DNA of 64,000 bases, from contig CAKURH010000003.1 in assembly GCA_934675625.1 (NCBI GenBank), forward strand, positions 1 through 64,000, read 5' to 3'. Both the position numbers and the translations under genes were made by a program. Below are positions 17,574 to 25,247 of this stretch, piece after piece (positions within the stretch are counted from its first letter, which is position 1; each line of letters begins with the position of its first letter). The DNA comes from an uncultured Kiritimatiellota bacterium (lineage in GTDB: Bacteria > Verrucomicrobiota > Kiritimatiellia > RFP12 > UBA1067). The notes under the pieces were generated by a model. That model did not search any database, was not told the DNA's origin, and was given only the letters and a program-made list of their open reading frames with translations.

Positions 17574-18356
17574 TTAGTTCCAGTATCGGAACCAGTCGAT
17601 CTCGAACGTGGCCGGAAGCTCGGCGGGCTCCGGCTCGCCGACCCAGCTGTACATGATCTCGCAGTCGAACGTGACGTGCAGCGGACGGTGGAAATGGTCG
17701 TTCGCCCGCGCGAAGACCGCCTCGCCGTCAATGAACCACGTCAGCTCCGTCGGCGTCCAGAGAAAGCCGTATTCGTGGAAGTCCGCCGCCGGATCGAACG
17801 CGAGCGCAATCTTGCGACTCTTCTCCGGCAAGACCTCGACGCCGCCGTGGACGACGCCCTCCAGATACGGCGTCTTCAGGCGATGGACGGTTCCGTACCA
17901 GTCGCGCAGCGAGCCGAAAATCTCGAAGATGTCGATCTCCTCGCTGAAGTCGCCGACGCGGAACTTTTTCTCAGGCGCGTCGGAGAGCGGATCGTAAAGC
18001 CAGAAGGCGTTGCAGACCTTCGACCGCATCGTCCGCGCGCGGCAGGCGTAATAGCCGTAGAACGTCTTCTGCTGCGCGCGCACGTAAGCGGTCGCGTACG
18101 TCGTGAAGCCGCGCCGCAGGTTCTCGACCGTCTTCTCGTCCGCCCGCAGCCGCCGCGCCGTCAGGCTCAGGCAGCCGTTCGTGACGGACACGTTGTCGCG
18201 CGCGAACAGGAACCCGGCCGAGCGCCCCGGAAACGAGGCGACCCAGTCGGACCACTTCGCCTCGTCGAGCGTCGCGCCGTCAAAGTCGTCCGCAAAATCC
18301 GGCGGACGACTCGGCGCGACGAACGCGGCGAGCAGGAACAGCGCGGCGGCGAGCAT
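17574..18356 (-). CDS. GH16 family endo-glycosidase
   Basis: A 260-residue secreted enzyme with a short hydrophobic signal (MLAAALFLLAAFVAPSR) and a single beta-jelly-roll GH16 domain. The family motif EEIDIFE is complete: nucleophile Glu140, assisting Asp142 and acid/base Glu145. DFADDFDGATLDEAKWS at the start and ATFEIDWFRYWN at the end are standard GH16 edges. GH16 contains laminarinases, lichenases, agarases, porphyranases and carrageenases. The absence of the extra methionine-containing EIDxxE bulge is not diagnostic, and I cannot choose a substrate. Its ATG is four bases after the KDPG aldolase stop, so the enzyme is made from the same mRNA. Confidence 0.88.
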   Translation of the reverse strand: MLAAALFLLAAFVAPSRPPDFADDFDGATLDEAKWSDWVASFPGRSAGFLFARDNVSVTNGCLSLTARRLRADEKTVENLRRGFTTYATAYVRAQQKTFYGYYACRARTMRSKVCNAFWLYDPLSDAPEKKFRVGDFSEEIDIFEIFGSLRDWYGTVHRLKTPYLEGVVHGGVEVLPEKSRKIALAFDPAADFHEYGFLWTPTELTWFIDGEAVFARANDHFHRPLHVTFDCEIMYSWVGEPEPAELPATFEIDWFRYWN

Positions 18357-18360
18357 CGCC

Positions 18361-19002
18361 TCAACCGCGCAGCTTCTTCACAAGCGCGGCGGCATCCGCC
18401 GCCAGCTTCTCGATGGCCGCGTAGTCGCCGGCCGCCAGCGCGTCCTTCGGGACAATCCACGTGCCGCCGCAGCAGACGATCTCCGGGACGGCGAGGTAGT
18501 CCGCGACGTTGTCGAGCTTGACGCCGCCCGTCGGCATGAACTTCACGCCCGTGAAGCGGAACGCGCCGAGGAGGTTCCTGATCATCTTGACGCCGCCCGC
18601 CGCCTCCGCCGGGAAGAACTTGACCATCCGGCAGCCCGCCGTCAGGGCCTGCGAGAGCTCGCTCGCCGTCGCGATGCCGGGGCACATCGGAAGCCCCTCG
18701 GCCTGCGCCGCCGCCATCACGACCGGGTCGAGGCCCGGCGCGACGCCGAACACCGCGCCCGCCGCCTTCGCGGCCTTCACCATCTCGGGCGTGAGGAGCG
18801 TCCCCGCGCCGAGGATCGCCTCCGGCACCTCGCGCTTGATTGCCGCGATCGCGCCCGCCGCCGCCGGCGTGCGGAACGTGACTTCGAGGACGGGCAGCCC
18901 GCCCTTCACGAGCGCCCGCGCGAGCGGCACGGCCTGCTCTTCCTTCTCGATGACGATGACCGGGATGATCCCCGCCTTGCCCAACGTTTCAACCATGTTC
19001 AT
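18361..19002 (-). CDS. eda: 2-keto-3-deoxy-6-phosphogluconate aldolase
   Basis: A 213-residue class I aldolase that splits KDPG (and often 4-hydroxy-2-oxoglutarate) into pyruvate and glyceraldehyde-3-phosphate, the last step of the Entner-Doudoroff and uronate pathways. The sequence contains the usual GIIPVIVIE start, the catalytic Glu in VLEVTFRT, GAGTLL, PGxxT-like PGIATASE and the Schiff-base lysine in MVKFFPAE, followed by GVKFMPTGGV. ATG 19002 (MNMVET) sits eight bases after AGGAG; ATG 19008 is too close to it. No Edd or KDG kinase is in this window. It lies between IorB and GH16 in one apparent operon, fitting catabolism of a uronic-acid or deoxy-keto sugar product. Confidence 0.92.
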   Translation of the reverse strand: MNMVETLGKAGIIPVIVIEKEEQAVPLARALVKGGLPVLEVTFRTPAAAGAIAAIKREVPEAILGAGTLLTPEMVKAAKAAGAVFGVAPGLDPVVMAAAQAEGLPMCPGIATASELSQALTAGCRMVKFFPAEAAGGVKMIRNLLGAFRFTGVKFMPTGGVKLDNVADYLAVPEIVCCGGTWIVPKDALAAGDYAAIEKLAADAAALVKKLRG

Positions 19003-19032
19003 GTCCATCTCTCCTTGTTTTCGTTCCAGCTT

Positions 19033-19632
19033 TCACGGATGCGCCGTCGCCGCCGCGCGACCGAGCGCGAACGCCTTCAGGTTGATGTCGAGCAGCTTCG
19101 CCTTCGGCCCCGTCAGGAGCTGCGCGAGCGCCTCGCGCCAGGTCTTCTCCTCGAACGGGCAGAACGCCGAGAGCGCGCCCGCGATGACCATGTTCATCGT
19201 GCGCGGGTTGCCGACCTCTTCCGTCGCGACCTTCATCGCGTCGACGAGGACGAGCTTCCTGAACGCCTTCTTCAGCTTGCCGTCGAGATCCTCGACATCC
19301 GCCTGCTGTCCGGAGGAGACGGTGACCGGCGTCAGGTACGTGTCGTTCACGAACGCCGTGCCGCCCTTCGCGAGGATGCCCGCATGGCGCAGGGCCTCCA
19401 GCTTGTCGAACGAGACGAGCACGTCGGCCGAGCCCTCCTGGATGATTGGCGAGGCGACGGACGCGCCGAAGCGCACCTGGCTCGTCACCGAGCCGCCGCG
19501 CTGGGACATGCCGTGGATCTCGGACTTCTTGACGTCGTAGCCCGCGAGGGCCGCCGTCTTCGCGAGGAGGTCGGCCGTCAGGATGATGCCCTGCCCGCCG
19601 ACGCCGACGAGCGAAACGTTGACCGTCTTCAC
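19033..19632 (-). CDS. iorB: Indolepyruvate:ferredoxin oxidoreductase beta subunit-like (2-oxoacid oxidoreductase gamma domain)
   Basis: A 199-residue protein matching the gamma/beta domain of 2-oxoacid:ferredoxin oxidoreductases: VSLVGVGGQGIILTADLLAK at the N-terminus, SEIHGMSQRGGSVTSQVRFG and a PIIQEGSADVLVSFDKLEALR segment. In the family it helps bind CoA or couples to the thiamine-diphosphate subunit in decarboxylating aryl pyruvates. The partner IorA is absent from the window, so this copy may work with a subunit encoded elsewhere. A GTG start at 19632 is chosen: it overlaps the stop of the NifU-like gene (GTGA). Upstream in-frame sequence is low-complexity arginine-rich text that lies over that gene and is not coding. 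Confidence 0.8.
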   Translation of the reverse strand: MKTVNVSLVGVGGQGIILTADLLAKTAALAGYDVKKSEIHGMSQRGGSVTSQVRFGASVASPIIQEGSADVLVSFDKLEALRHAGILAKGGTAFVNDTYLTPVTVSSGQQADVEDLDGKLKKAFRKLVLVDAMKVATEEVGNPRTMNMVIAGALSAFCPFEEKTWREALAQLLTGPKAKLLDINLKAFALGRAAATAHP

Positions 19633-19850
19633 GCCTCGACCCTCTCGACTGTGATTTCGGGGTCGATCTCCTGCAAGCCCACCTCGATGCCCTGCTTGAG
19701 CGTCATCATCGCGAAGGGACAGCTGCCGCAGTGCCCAACGAGCTTGAGGTACACGACCTTGCCGTCGATCTTCACCAGTTCGAGGTCGCCGCCGTCGGCC
19801 TGAAGCCCGGCGCGCAGCTCCTCCAGTTTCGCCTTGATTTTCTCTTCCAT
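19629..19850 (-). CDS. Small NifU C-terminal-domain-like Fe-S scaffold protein
   Basis: A 73-residue protein equal to the NifU/NfuA C-terminal domain: LEELRAGLQADGGDLELVKIDG and the cluster-binding CGSCPFAMMTLKQGIE, where the two cysteines of CGSC bind a bridging [4Fe-4S]. It would carry or deliver iron-sulfur clusters in the cytoplasm. The start at ATG 19850 is set by the promoter: TGG-TATAAT (19869-19861) predicts transcription from about 19854, only four bases upstream. Its stop overlaps the GTG start of IorB, suggesting that it services that Fe-S-linked oxidoreductase pathway. Confidence 0.88.
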   Translation of the reverse strand: MEEKIKAKLEELRAGLQADGGDLELVKIDGKVVYLKLVGHCGSCPFAMMTLKQGIEVGLQEIDPEITVERVEA

Positions 19851-19860
19851 AATGGTTCGT

Positions 19861-19866
19861 ATTATA
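19861..19866 (-). promoter_or_regulatory. extended -10 promoter of the NifU-iorB-eda-GH16 unit
   Basis: TGG-TATAAT read leftward. The predicted start is near 19854, giving a four-base leader without room for a ribosome site. Confidence 0.65.
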
Positions 19867-19938
19867 CCACGAATCGGCCTCGGCGGGCAATCGCCCGGCA
19901 TGGCCGCAAAAAATGGGTGCGCCCGGCGGGCGTGGCCG

Positions 19939-21015
19939 TCAGTAGCCGCAGTCCATGATCGTCCGCTCGAAGCCGAACGTCGCGGCGATGAGCGCCGCGC
20001 GAATCCACATGCCGTTGCGCATCTGCCGCCAGTACATCGCGCGCGGGTCGCGGTCGCAGCACGTCGCGATCTCGTCGCGGCGCGGCAGCGGATGGAGAAT
20101 CGCGCCCGTCGGCTTCAGGAGCTTCAGCTCCTCCACACCGAACTTGAAGCGCGACGTGTCGATGCGCGCGGACGCGCCCTTCGACGAGTCCCACTCGTCC
20201 TGGATGCGCGTCATGTAGACCGCGTCGGAGATCTTCACCGCGTCGCGCAGGTTGTCGCAGACCTCGAAGGAGATGCCCTTCTTCGCGAGGATCATCACGA
20301 CGTCCGCCGGCACCTGCAACTCCTGCGGCGCGACAAAGACCTGCTTCACGTCCCGGAAGTTCGTGAGGAGGTAGGAGAGCGAGCGCACCGTGCGCCCACG
20401 CATGAGGTCGCCGCAGAACGTCACGGTCTTGCCGTCGATGCCGCCCGACTTCTCGAAGGAGCGCATCAGCGTGTAGATGTCAAGGAGCGCCTGCGTCGGG
20501 TGCTGGTCCTTGCCCGAGCCGGCGTTCAGGATCGGGATCGGGCGATCCGAGTTCGAGAGCTCCCACGCCATCTTTTCCGCGAGCCCCTGTTCGGGGCTGC
20601 GCATGATGATCATGTCGAAGTAGGACGAGAAGGTGCGGATCGAGTCTTCCTTCGACTCGCCCTTGAACTCGGACGACGTCGACGCATCGCGCACGCTGCC
20701 CGTCGTGATGCCGAGCAGCTGGCAGGCGGCGAGGTGCGAGAGGAACGTGCGCGAGCTCGGCTGCGAGAAGTAGAGCATCGCGCGCTTGTGCGCGAGGACG
20801 TTCTTCAGGTAGAGCGCGCCTTCCTTCGACTTGTTGATGAAGCGGATGCGGTTCGCGAGCGCGCAGAGCCGTTCAAGCGTCGCGCGGTCGAACTGCTGCG
20901 CGAAGAGCGTGTGGTACGGCAAGCCGTCCCCTTCCTCACGCTCCAAATACGGACGCTTGGCGTCCAGTGAAAGTTTCGAGTAGTCTTCCCAGCTGATTTC
21001 CGTAAGTCTGTCCAT
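19939..21015 (-). CDS. pyrB: Aspartate carbamoyltransferase catalytic chain
   Basis: A 358-residue enzyme that joins carbamoyl phosphate and aspartate in pyrimidine synthesis. The carbamoyl-phosphate loop reads SQPSSRTF (Ser87-Phe91), close to the usual STRTR, followed by SHLAACQLLG; LNAGSGKDQHPTQALLDIYT, TVTFCGDLMRGRTVRSL and ILHPLPRRDEI complete the signature set. It is about 50 residues longer than the E. coli chain, with an N-terminal extension (MDRLTEISWEDYSKLS) and a C-terminal tail. No regulatory pyrI follows. It is transcribed alone from the promoter at 21054, with a 32-base leader containing GGGGAACG before the ATG. Confidence 0.93.
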   Translation of the reverse strand: MDRLTEISWEDYSKLSLDAKRPYLEREEGDGLPYHTLFAQQFDRATLERLCALANRIRFINKSKEGALYLKNVLAHKRAMLYFSQPSSRTFLSHLAACQLLGITTGSVRDASTSSEFKGESKEDSIRTFSSYFDMIIMRSPEQGLAEKMAWELSNSDRPIPILNAGSGKDQHPTQALLDIYTLMRSFEKSGGIDGKTVTFCGDLMRGRTVRSLSYLLTNFRDVKQVFVAPQELQVPADVVMILAKKGISFEVCDNLRDAVKISDAVYMTRIQDEWDSSKGASARIDTSRFKFGVEELKLLKPTGAILHPLPRRDEIATCCDRDPRAMYWRQMRNGMWIRAALIAATFGFERTIMDCGY

Positions 21016-21053
21016 CTTTTCGTTCCCCGAAGGTTTGCAGTCCTTGGTCGCTT

Positions 21054-21059
21054 ATTATA
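21054..21059 (-). promoter_or_regulatory. extended -10 promoter of pyrB
   Basis: TGC-TATAAT read leftward, predicted start near 21047. I saw no attenuator hairpin with a T-run in the 32-base leader. Confidence 0.65.
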
Positions 21060-21089
21060 GCATAATCGCCGCTGTCCCGCGTGGTTGCC

Positions 21090-21947
21090 TCACAGCCGTT
21101 CCAGCAGCGGCGCGATGAACGCCTCCGAGACGCGCATGCCGAGCGGAATCGACGGCTTGTTCGCCCCGTGGAAGTCGCTGCCGGCGGACTTGATAAGGCC
21201 GAGACGGGTCGCCATGCGCGTGAACTCGACGTTCTCCTCCGGCCGGTTCGCCCGATAGAGCGACTCCAGCCCGTCCAGCCCCTTCTCCTTCAGCACCGCC
21301 AGTTCGCGCTCGGCCGCCGCAAACTCGCAGCCGACGTGCTGCCACGGCACGCGCCAGTACTTCGGGTGCGCCATCACGCAGAGTCCGCCGGCCGCGTGGA
21401 CGACGGCGAACGCCTCTTCCTGCGGTGGATGGTAGCGTTCCTCGTAGCAGCGCGTCGCGACGGGCGACTCGGGCAGCAGGTAGGTCTCGAACGCCGCGAA
21501 GATCGACTTCGCGTAGCCGTGCTCCACGAGCCACCGCGCGAAATGTGGACGCGCCAAGACGTCGCCGTGGGCGTAGGACGCGATCTCAGCGCCCATCTCG
21601 ATGCCGAGCCGCCGGAAGTTCGCGAGAATCTGCTCGTTGCGCGCGTTGCGCCCGTCGAGGATTCGCCGCTGGAACGCCTTCAGCGCGGCGTTCGCAGGGT
21701 CGATGCCGAGCCCCAGCAGGTGGAAGCGGTCGAACGTCCGCCCCGGCTCGATGCTCAGCTCGACGCCGGCAATCGTCCGCACGCTCCGCCGCGCGCCCGC
21801 CGACAGGAACGCCGCCACGCCGTCCGCATTGTCGTGGTCGGTAAGCGCAAGCGCGGCAAACCCCTCCCGCGCGGCCTTTTCGACGAGTTCGCACGGCGAA
21901 AACGTGCCGTCCGACGCCGTCGAGTGAACATGGAAGTCAACCGTCAT
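21090..21947 (-). CDS. PHP-domain phosphoesterase (YciV/RNase AM-like)
   Basis: A 285-residue cytoplasmic metal-dependent phosphoesterase. The PHP metal ligands are visible: DFHVHSTASDGTF at the N-terminus, ALTDHDNADG, GVELSIE, and later MAHPKYW and SAGSDFHGANKP. This pattern is that of the YciV/TrpH group, which includes 3',5'-nucleoside bisphosphate phosphatase and the 5'-3' exonuclease RNase AM. Substrate choice between nucleotide bisphosphates and RNA cannot be made from sequence. It follows the phosphomannomutase C-part after about 30 bases and appears to be the last gene of the dapB unit. Confidence 0.87.
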   Translation of the reverse strand: MTVDFHVHSTASDGTFSPCELVEKAAREGFAALALTDHDNADGVAAFLSAGARRSVRTIAGVELSIEPGRTFDRFHLLGLGIDPANAALKAFQRRILDGRNARNEQILANFRRLGIEMGAEIASYAHGDVLARPHFARWLVEHGYAKSIFAAFETYLLPESPVATRCYEERYHPPQEEAFAVVHAAGGLCVMAHPKYWRVPWQHVGCEFAAAERELAVLKEKGLDGLESLYRANRPEENVEFTRMATRLGLIKSAGSDFHGANKPSIPLGMRVSEAFIAPLLERL

Positions 21948-21977
21948 GAAACGTTCGCCCTGTGCGCCTCCCCTGTC

Positions 21978-22934
21978 TCAGCCGATTCCAATTGCCCGCG
22001 ACAGGGCCGCAACCCACGCCGCACATTTCGCGGCGGCGTCCGCCTCGACCAAGAGCCGCAGGTAGGGCTCGGTGTTCGACTTGCGCACGCTGATCCAGCC
22101 GTCCGCAAATTCGAGGCGCACGCCGTCAATCTCGCTGCGCCCCGTCTCAGCGCCGAACGCGCGGGCGGCCGCAAGCGCGCGCGCAATGGCCGCATCCTTG
22201 TCCTCGACCCTGAAGTTGAGCTCGCCCGAATTCGCGTAGCGCGAGACGATGGGGCGCATCAGCTCGGAAAACGTCTCGCCGCGCGCCTTCGCGGCGGCGA
22301 CCGCACCGAGAACCCGCAGTGCCGCAAGCGCGCCCGAATCGCAGCCGAAGAACTCGCCAAAATAGTAGTGGCCCGCGAGTTCGCCGCCGCAGAGCGCGTT
22401 CAGCTCGCGCATCTTCGGCTTCGCGAACGCATGCCCGACCGGCACCATCACCGGCACGAAGCCCTCCTCGCGCAACGTCTCGATCGCCCCGCGCGACGTG
22501 CGCACGTCATGCAGAACAATCGGCCTCTCGCCCAGTGTGATGGACGCCTGTGCCTGCCGGTTCTGTGCGGCGGGCGCGTTCGCCCGCCGCGTCGCTTCGG
22601 CGACAACGGGAATCAGGTAGTCGGGCTGGACGAACGCGCCGTTCTCGTCGACGAACATCGCGCGGTCGGCATCGCCGTCGAAAATGACGCCGCAGTCAAG
22701 CCTCTTGTCTCTCACGCACGCGGCGACCTGCGCGCGCGCCTCAGCCTTGAGCGGATTCGGCGAATGGTTCGGGAACGTCCCATCCAGCGTGTCGTTGAGC
22801 ACGACCGCGCCCGGAAACAGGTCGTGCACGAGCAGCGACGCCATGCCGTTCGAGCAGTCGACGGCGAAGCGGAGCCCGTCAAGTTTCGGCTTCCGCCCTT
22901 TCATCCAGTCCAGATAGCGCGCGCGAAAGTCCAT
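21978..22934 (-). CDS. Phosphomannomutase/phosphoglucomutase, domains II-IV (C-part of a split enzyme)
   Basis: A 318-residue protein with everything a phosphohexomutase needs except domain I. It begins at the first residues of domain II (RARYLDWMKGRKPKLDG), carries the metal loop DGDADR (86-91), the sugar-specificity loop GGELAGH (183-189, near GGExSGH of the family) and the phosphate-binding loop RKSNTEPYLR (284-293). The catalytic-serine domain I is missing and is encoded 21 kb downstream at 246-662; the two lengths add to about 456, the normal size. ATG 22934 has GGAGAAAGG upstream and starts after the dapB stop; an in-frame ATG at 22976 would overlap dapB. Intact motifs imply selection for function, presumably as a two-chain enzyme. 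Confidence 0.88.
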   Translation of the reverse strand: MDFRARYLDWMKGRKPKLDGLRFAVDCSNGMASLLVHDLFPGAVVLNDTLDGTFPNHSPNPLKAEARAQVAACVRDKRLDCGVIFDGDADRAMFVDENGAFVQPDYLIPVVAEATRRANAPAAQNRQAQASITLGERPIVLHDVRTSRGAIETLREEGFVPVMVPVGHAFAKPKMRELNALCGGELAGHYYFGEFFGCDSGALAALRVLGAVAAAKARGETFSELMRPIVSRYANSGELNFRVEDKDAAIARALAAARAFGAETGRSEIDGVRLEFADGWISVRKSNTEPYLRLLVEADAAAKCAAWVAALSRAIGIG

Positions 22935-22956
22935 GTCCGCCGACCTTTCTCCGTAA

Positions 22957-23682
22957 TCAGGCGAACCCCAGGACATGGCGCATCGTGTAGATGCCGGGGG
23001 CCTGTCCCCGCGCCCAGACGAGCGCCTTCAGCGCGCCGGCGGCGAACGCCGCGCGATCCTGCGCCTTGTGCGTCAGCTCGACGCGCTCAAGGTCGCCCGC
23101 AAACATGACGGTGTGGTCGCCGACGACCGCGCCGCCGCGCAGCGCGTGAATCGCAATCTCGCCGACGGGACGTTCCCCGATGTCGCCGTGGCGGCCGAAG
23201 ACGAAATCGTCGCCCAGTCCGCGCCCCTGCGCCGCCGCCTTGGCCAGCATGAGCGCCGTGCCCGACGGCGCGTCCTTCTTATGGCGGTGGTGCATTTCCG
23301 TCACCTCGATGTCGTAGGCGGGCCCCAGCACCGTCGCCGCCCGCTGGACAAGCTCCAGCAGGAGGTTCACGCCGAGCGAATAGTTGCCGCTCTGCACGAC
23401 CGGGATCTTCTGCGCGGCGGCATCCACGACCTTCTGCTCGTCGGGCATGAGGCCCGTCGTGCCAATCACATACGGGATTCCCTGCTCGGCCGCCTGCGCG
23501 ACGAAGCCGGGCACGCCCGCGTGATACGAGAAGTCGATGACGCCCTCGGTCTCCTTCGGCCATGTTCGGTCGTAGCCCTCCGCCACGTCGACCTTGGCAA
23601 CGACCTCCAGCCCGGCGTCCTGCGCCAGCTCAACCAGTTTCTTTCCCATGCGCCCGGCGGCGCCGACAAGTGCGATTTTCAT
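22957..23682 (-). CDS. dapB: 4-hydroxy-tetrahydrodipicolinate reductase
   Basis: A 241-residue NAD(P)H-dependent enzyme of lysine and diaminopimelate synthesis. The Rossmann start IALVGAAGRMGKKL and the catalytic/substrate motif EMHHRHKKDAPSGTAL are complete, as is GTTGL and the SGNYSLGVNLL stretch. It has its own promoter at 23715 and a GGGAGAAG ribosome site in a 26-base leader. The phosphomannomutase C-part starts 22 bases after its stop, and the PHP phosphoesterase follows, so the three are probably one transcript. No other lysine gene is near. Confidence 0.95.
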   Translation of the reverse strand: MKIALVGAAGRMGKKLVELAQDAGLEVVAKVDVAEGYDRTWPKETEGVIDFSYHAGVPGFVAQAAEQGIPYVIGTTGLMPDEQKVVDAAAQKIPVVQSGNYSLGVNLLLELVQRAATVLGPAYDIEVTEMHHRHKKDAPSGTALMLAKAAAQGRGLGDDFVFGRHGDIGERPVGEIAIHALRGGAVVGDHTVMFAGDLERVELTHKAQDRAAFAAGALKALVWARGQAPGIYTMRHVLGFA

Positions 23683-23714
23683 GTGTCTTCTCCCATCTCC
23701 GCTGTTGAGGCCGT

Positions 23715-23720
23715 ATTATA
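23715..23720 (-). promoter_or_regulatory. extended -10 promoter of dapB
   Basis: TGC-TATAAT read leftward, predicted start near 23708, 26 bases before the ATG. Confidence 0.65.
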
Positions 23721-23754
23721 GCAAAATCATCCCCAGCCGTCTTGACGCGGGCTT

Positions 23755-24379
23755 TCAGGGTTTCCATGCGCCCGTGGGGGGCTGACCACACTTTCCCGCC
23801 GATTTCACGACGTCCGTCGCCCGCGTTCCCTTCGCATCAGGCCGCTTCAGGGCTTTCGGGAAGAGGCGGCGGGCGGGGCGCAGGAGGCCGAAGAGGTTCG
23901 AGACGAGCCGAAGCGAATCGTGCCGCTTGGCCGTCGCCGGGGCGCGCGTCGCCGAGAAGTCCGTCCCCGCGCGGAAGCGGAGGCCACGCGCGGCCGCCGA
24001 TGCGGCGACCCACGCCCGCGAGCGCGTGGTCGTCCTCGTAAAGCCCGCCGACGTCGCTGTGGACACCAGGAAACAGCGCCTCCTCGACCTGCCCGCCCCG
24101 GAGCGGCACGTAGGCGTAGAAGCACCGCGCCTCGTGTTCGGCGACGGCGTGGCGCGCGAAGCGCACGTTCGCCGGACAGTCCTCCGCGACGGCAAGCCCC
24201 GGCGTCGCGTCCACCGTGTCCCAGAGGCCGAGGTATTCGACCCGCTTCGCCGCCCCGGCGTCAACCGCGTCGCCCGCATTGAGGGGATAGTTGTAGTAGC
24301 CGGGCCAGCGCTCCAGCTGCCCCGCCCGGTACGTCCCGACGAGGACGACCCTCTTCCCTGTCTTCACCTTGAAACTCAT
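23755..24379 (-). pseudogene. Frameshifted remnant of a DUF2235 (Tle1-like) alpha/beta hydrolase
   Basis: The first frame, from ATG 24379, contains RVEYLGLWDTVDATPG, RFARHAVAEHEARCFY and EALFPGVHSDVGGLYEDDHALAG, matching DUF2235 hydrolases (T6SS phospholipase Tle1 group), where the HSDVGG aspartate is catalytic. Just after HALAG the matching sequence moves to another frame: WVAASAAARGLRFRAGTDF and RHDSLRLVSNLFGLL continue to a stop at 23755, while the original frame turns into proline/arginine-rich text. The family's N-terminal nucleophile region (FDGT and GFSRGA) is missing; in its place stands an unrelated MSFKVKTGKRVVLVGTYR segment. So the gene is truncated, chimeric and frameshifted by at least one small indel. 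A sequencing error could explain the frameshift but not the missing N-terminus. Confidence 0.7.
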
Positions 24380-24395
24380 GCCCGTATTATACCAT
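24369..24395 (-). repeat. 27-base promoter-plus-start module, copy 1
   Basis: These 27 bases are identical to 29542-29568. They hold TGG-TATAAT, the predicted transcription start and the first codons ATG AGT TTC AA of a leaderless frame (MSF...). The -10 hexamer is 24391-24386 and the start falls on A of ATG 24379. Confidence 0.8.
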
Positions 24396-24791
24396 CTTGT
24401 CCGCGCCCCCGCGTCGCGCCAACAACCTCAAGCGCCCAACGCCAGCCTGTCGTGCCGGGCTGGGCCGTCGCCGGGGATAGGCGGGAGGGACGCGCTTGTC
24501 GCGTCCGTTCGCCCCCCTGACTTTACCACAGAGCACACAGAAAGTCGCGAAGGTTTTGCAATGACCTCATGTTTCCCTAAAGCCCTCGGATCCGCTCGGC
24601 AACCGTCTTCCGGCTGACGCGCGATTCAACAACCGATTTCATGACACCCGCCATCTCCCACATCTGTTTCATTCATCGATCTCACATTTTGTTATGCGCC
24701 ACGCGCCATTTCGGTTTTCCAATCTATAGATGCGGCAATAAATCAGGTTGATTTTTCCCGATGTGAAGACAACTCCGATGATCGGCTTTCT
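24396..24791. other. 396-base gap without a convincing gene
   Basis: The gap is less G+C-rich than its surroundings. It includes ACCACAGAGCACACAGAAAG near 24527, a string of the kind dispersed between genes in many PVC-type genomes. A minus-strand 31-codon frame at 24577-24672 (MKQMWEMAGVMKSVVESR...) has a helix-turn-helix-like end (SRKTVAERIRGL). It lacks a clear promoter and may be a remnant of a longer gene. I see no tRNA, and no terminator with a T-run. Confidence 0.4.
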
Positions 24792-25247
24792 TCATTTAGA
24801 CCCTGCGTCTTGAGAGGCAAGTGGAAGCAGCTGCAATCCGTAGAGACATCTACCTTTTGTCATGCGCACCGCCATGGCTGTTGGTTCGGGCACGGAAACC
24901 AAGCACGCGGAATTCGTGGTGAAAGATGCTCCCATCGAGCGGAAATCTTTTTTGTACGCCAAGCGGAAACTCACAGCCTCTTGCGTGTTGCGCATCGGTA
25001 TGAATGACAGCGAAAGATGCCGGTCACAAACCATGAATTCTGAATCACAAGGCACAGAAACAGCCTCTCCATACCGACTGATCTGAGGATCATGGCCGCC
25101 AATCGCGTAAAGGTAGCGTCCTCCTGACTTCTTGAATGTGAACACGACATTTGTGCCTGTGGACTCAATGGAATCAAAGAATGACTTTAACGTGGCTTCC
25201 GTGATTTCCGGTTGCTGTACGGCTACGCTTCCACCCTGCGCAAGCAT
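24792..25247 (-). CDS. Hypothetical protein, partner of the upstream secreted protein
   Basis: A 151-residue protein that I do not recognise. It starts at ATG 25247 behind GGAAGGGGA, inside the last codons of the preceding gene, so the two overlap and are translationally linked. It has no signal peptide or membrane segment. The middle alternates hydrophobic and polar residues (VVFTFKKSGGRYLYAIGG, LSLSFIPMRNTQEAVSFRLAY), suggesting a small beta-rich fold, and it has two cysteines near CDSEFMVCDRH. It is the last gene of a three-gene unit headed by the TSP3-repeat protein at 29523. Codon use is less G+C-biased than in flanking operons, consistent with acquisition. Confidence 0.6.
   Translation of the reverse strand: MLAQGGSVAVQQPEITEATLKSFFDSIESTGTNVVFTFKKSGGRYLYAIGGHDPQISRYGEAVSVPCDSEFMVCDRHLSLSFIPMRNTQEAVSFRLAYKKDFRSMGASFTTNSACLVSVPEPTAMAVRMTKGRCLYGLQLLPLASQDAGSK

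Noticed and set aside
24577..24672. 31-codon frame with helix-turn-helix-like end
   Set aside because: Too short, with no promoter or ribosome site of quality; mentioned only within the gap entry as a possible remnant.
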